Of a stretch of 64,000 bases of DNA, positions 63,937 to 64,000 are shown in pieces (positions within the stretch are counted from its first letter, which is position 1; the number at the start of each line of letters is the position of its first letter). The stretch is taken from positions 862,501 to 926,500 of the forward strand of contig NZ_CP041191.1 of assembly GCF_006517275.1 (NCBI RefSeq), in the 5' to 3' direction. The position numbers were made by a program, and so were the translations under genes. The notes under the pieces were generated by a model. The model saw only the letters and a program-made list of their open reading frames with translations, was not told the origin of the DNA and ran no database searches. The DNA is from Labrenzia sp. PHM005. Lineage in GTDB: Bacteria; Pseudomonadota; Alphaproteobacteria; Rhizobiales; Stappiaceae.

Positions 63937-64000
63937 TTAAGCAGCCGAACGCTTGCGCACTTCGTTCAAGAACGTCGCAACCTGATCACGCAGCATACCA
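63937..64000 (-). CDS. Second methyl-accepting chemotaxis protein, C-terminal end only
   Basis: The last 20 or so codons of a second chemoreceptor, cut off by the window edge. The translated end ([18 protein letters not shown]) is nearly identical to that of the gene at 61929-63617. This shows that two tandem paralogous receptors lie on the minus strand. Start, ligand domain and length are outside this window. Confidence 0.85.
   Translation of the reverse strand, partial: GMLRDQVATFLNEVRKRSAA

Overview
The window looks like chromosome of a marine-type alphaproteobacterium of the Hyphomicrobiales, most like the Stappiaceae (Roseibium/Labrenzia/Stappia). This rests on gene content and order: rph/hrcA divergent, hisB-DUF2628-hisH-DUF1330-hisA-hisF-hisE-coaA, trpF-trpB ... 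trpA-accD-folC, an OlsB-type ornithine-lipid acyltransferase, a CyaC-type redox adenylate cyclase, a cytoplasmic polyhydroxybutyrate depolymerase, and an AccD without zinc-ribbon cysteines. The assignment is an inference from recognition; no rRNA, tRNA, CRISPR array, prophage or insertion sequence was seen.

Layout. 0.2-5 kb (minus): a compact operon bioM-bioN-bioY (ECF biotin transporter) followed by an AMP-forming acyl-CoA ligase and an odd thiolase homologue. 5-12 kb: a MocR-type regulator divergent from a LysE exporter, an exported solute-binding protein, a small DUF1127-like protein divergent from a GcvA-like LysR regulator, and a two-gene catabolic pair (class III aminotransferase plus BKACE beta-keto acid cleavage enzyme). 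12-16 kb: M15-like lipoprotein, ArsC-family protein, CyaC-like cyclase, ArgE. 16-21.3 kb: a peptide ABC importer. 21.3-29.2 kb: a 600-base AT-rich non-coding stretch, a degenerate P1B-type ATPase, a D-xylonate dehydratase, a hybrid histidine kinase and OlsB. 29.3-37 kb: PBP1a, two paralogous exported alpha/beta hydrolases with a small exported protein, a YgjP-type metallohydrolase, DUF2852, and a PHB depolymerase carrying an extra C-terminal helix-hairpin-helix domain. 37-43 kb: hemW, rdgB, rph / hrcA, a MoeB/ThiF-type enzyme and DUF2798. 42-50 kb: tryptophan, fatty-acid and folate genes (trpF, trpB, trpA, accD, folC) and an exported protein of unknown function; trpB and trpA are separated by a terminator and two small genes. 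50-56 kb: Ada-like methyltransferase, an Lrp regulator divergent from arginase and ornithine cyclodeaminase, and a tandem pair of paralogous solute-binding proteins. 56-64 kb: pyrF divergent from the histidine operon ending in coaA, then two tandem chemoreceptor genes (the second cut by the window edge).

How genes work together. Biotin is captured by BioY and energised by BioM/BioN; the co-operonic ligase and thiolase homologue could act on biotin, pimelate or a precursor. Aminotransferase plus BKACE would convert an amino acid into a beta-keto acid and cleave it with acetyl-CoA. Arginase plus ornithine cyclodeaminase would turn arginine into proline under an Lrp regulator. The trp, his, pyrF, accD, folC and coaA genes are core biosynthesis.

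The points most worth following up are the thiolase homologue in the biotin operon whose active site looks re-built (Cys-His-His, no C-terminal Cys), the complete but catalytically dead-looking P-type ATPase relative, the redox adenylate cyclase, the PHB depolymerase fusion, the split trpB/trpA locus with a 56-residue DUF1127-like gene, and a hairpin that covers the ribosome-binding region of the chemoreceptor mRNA.
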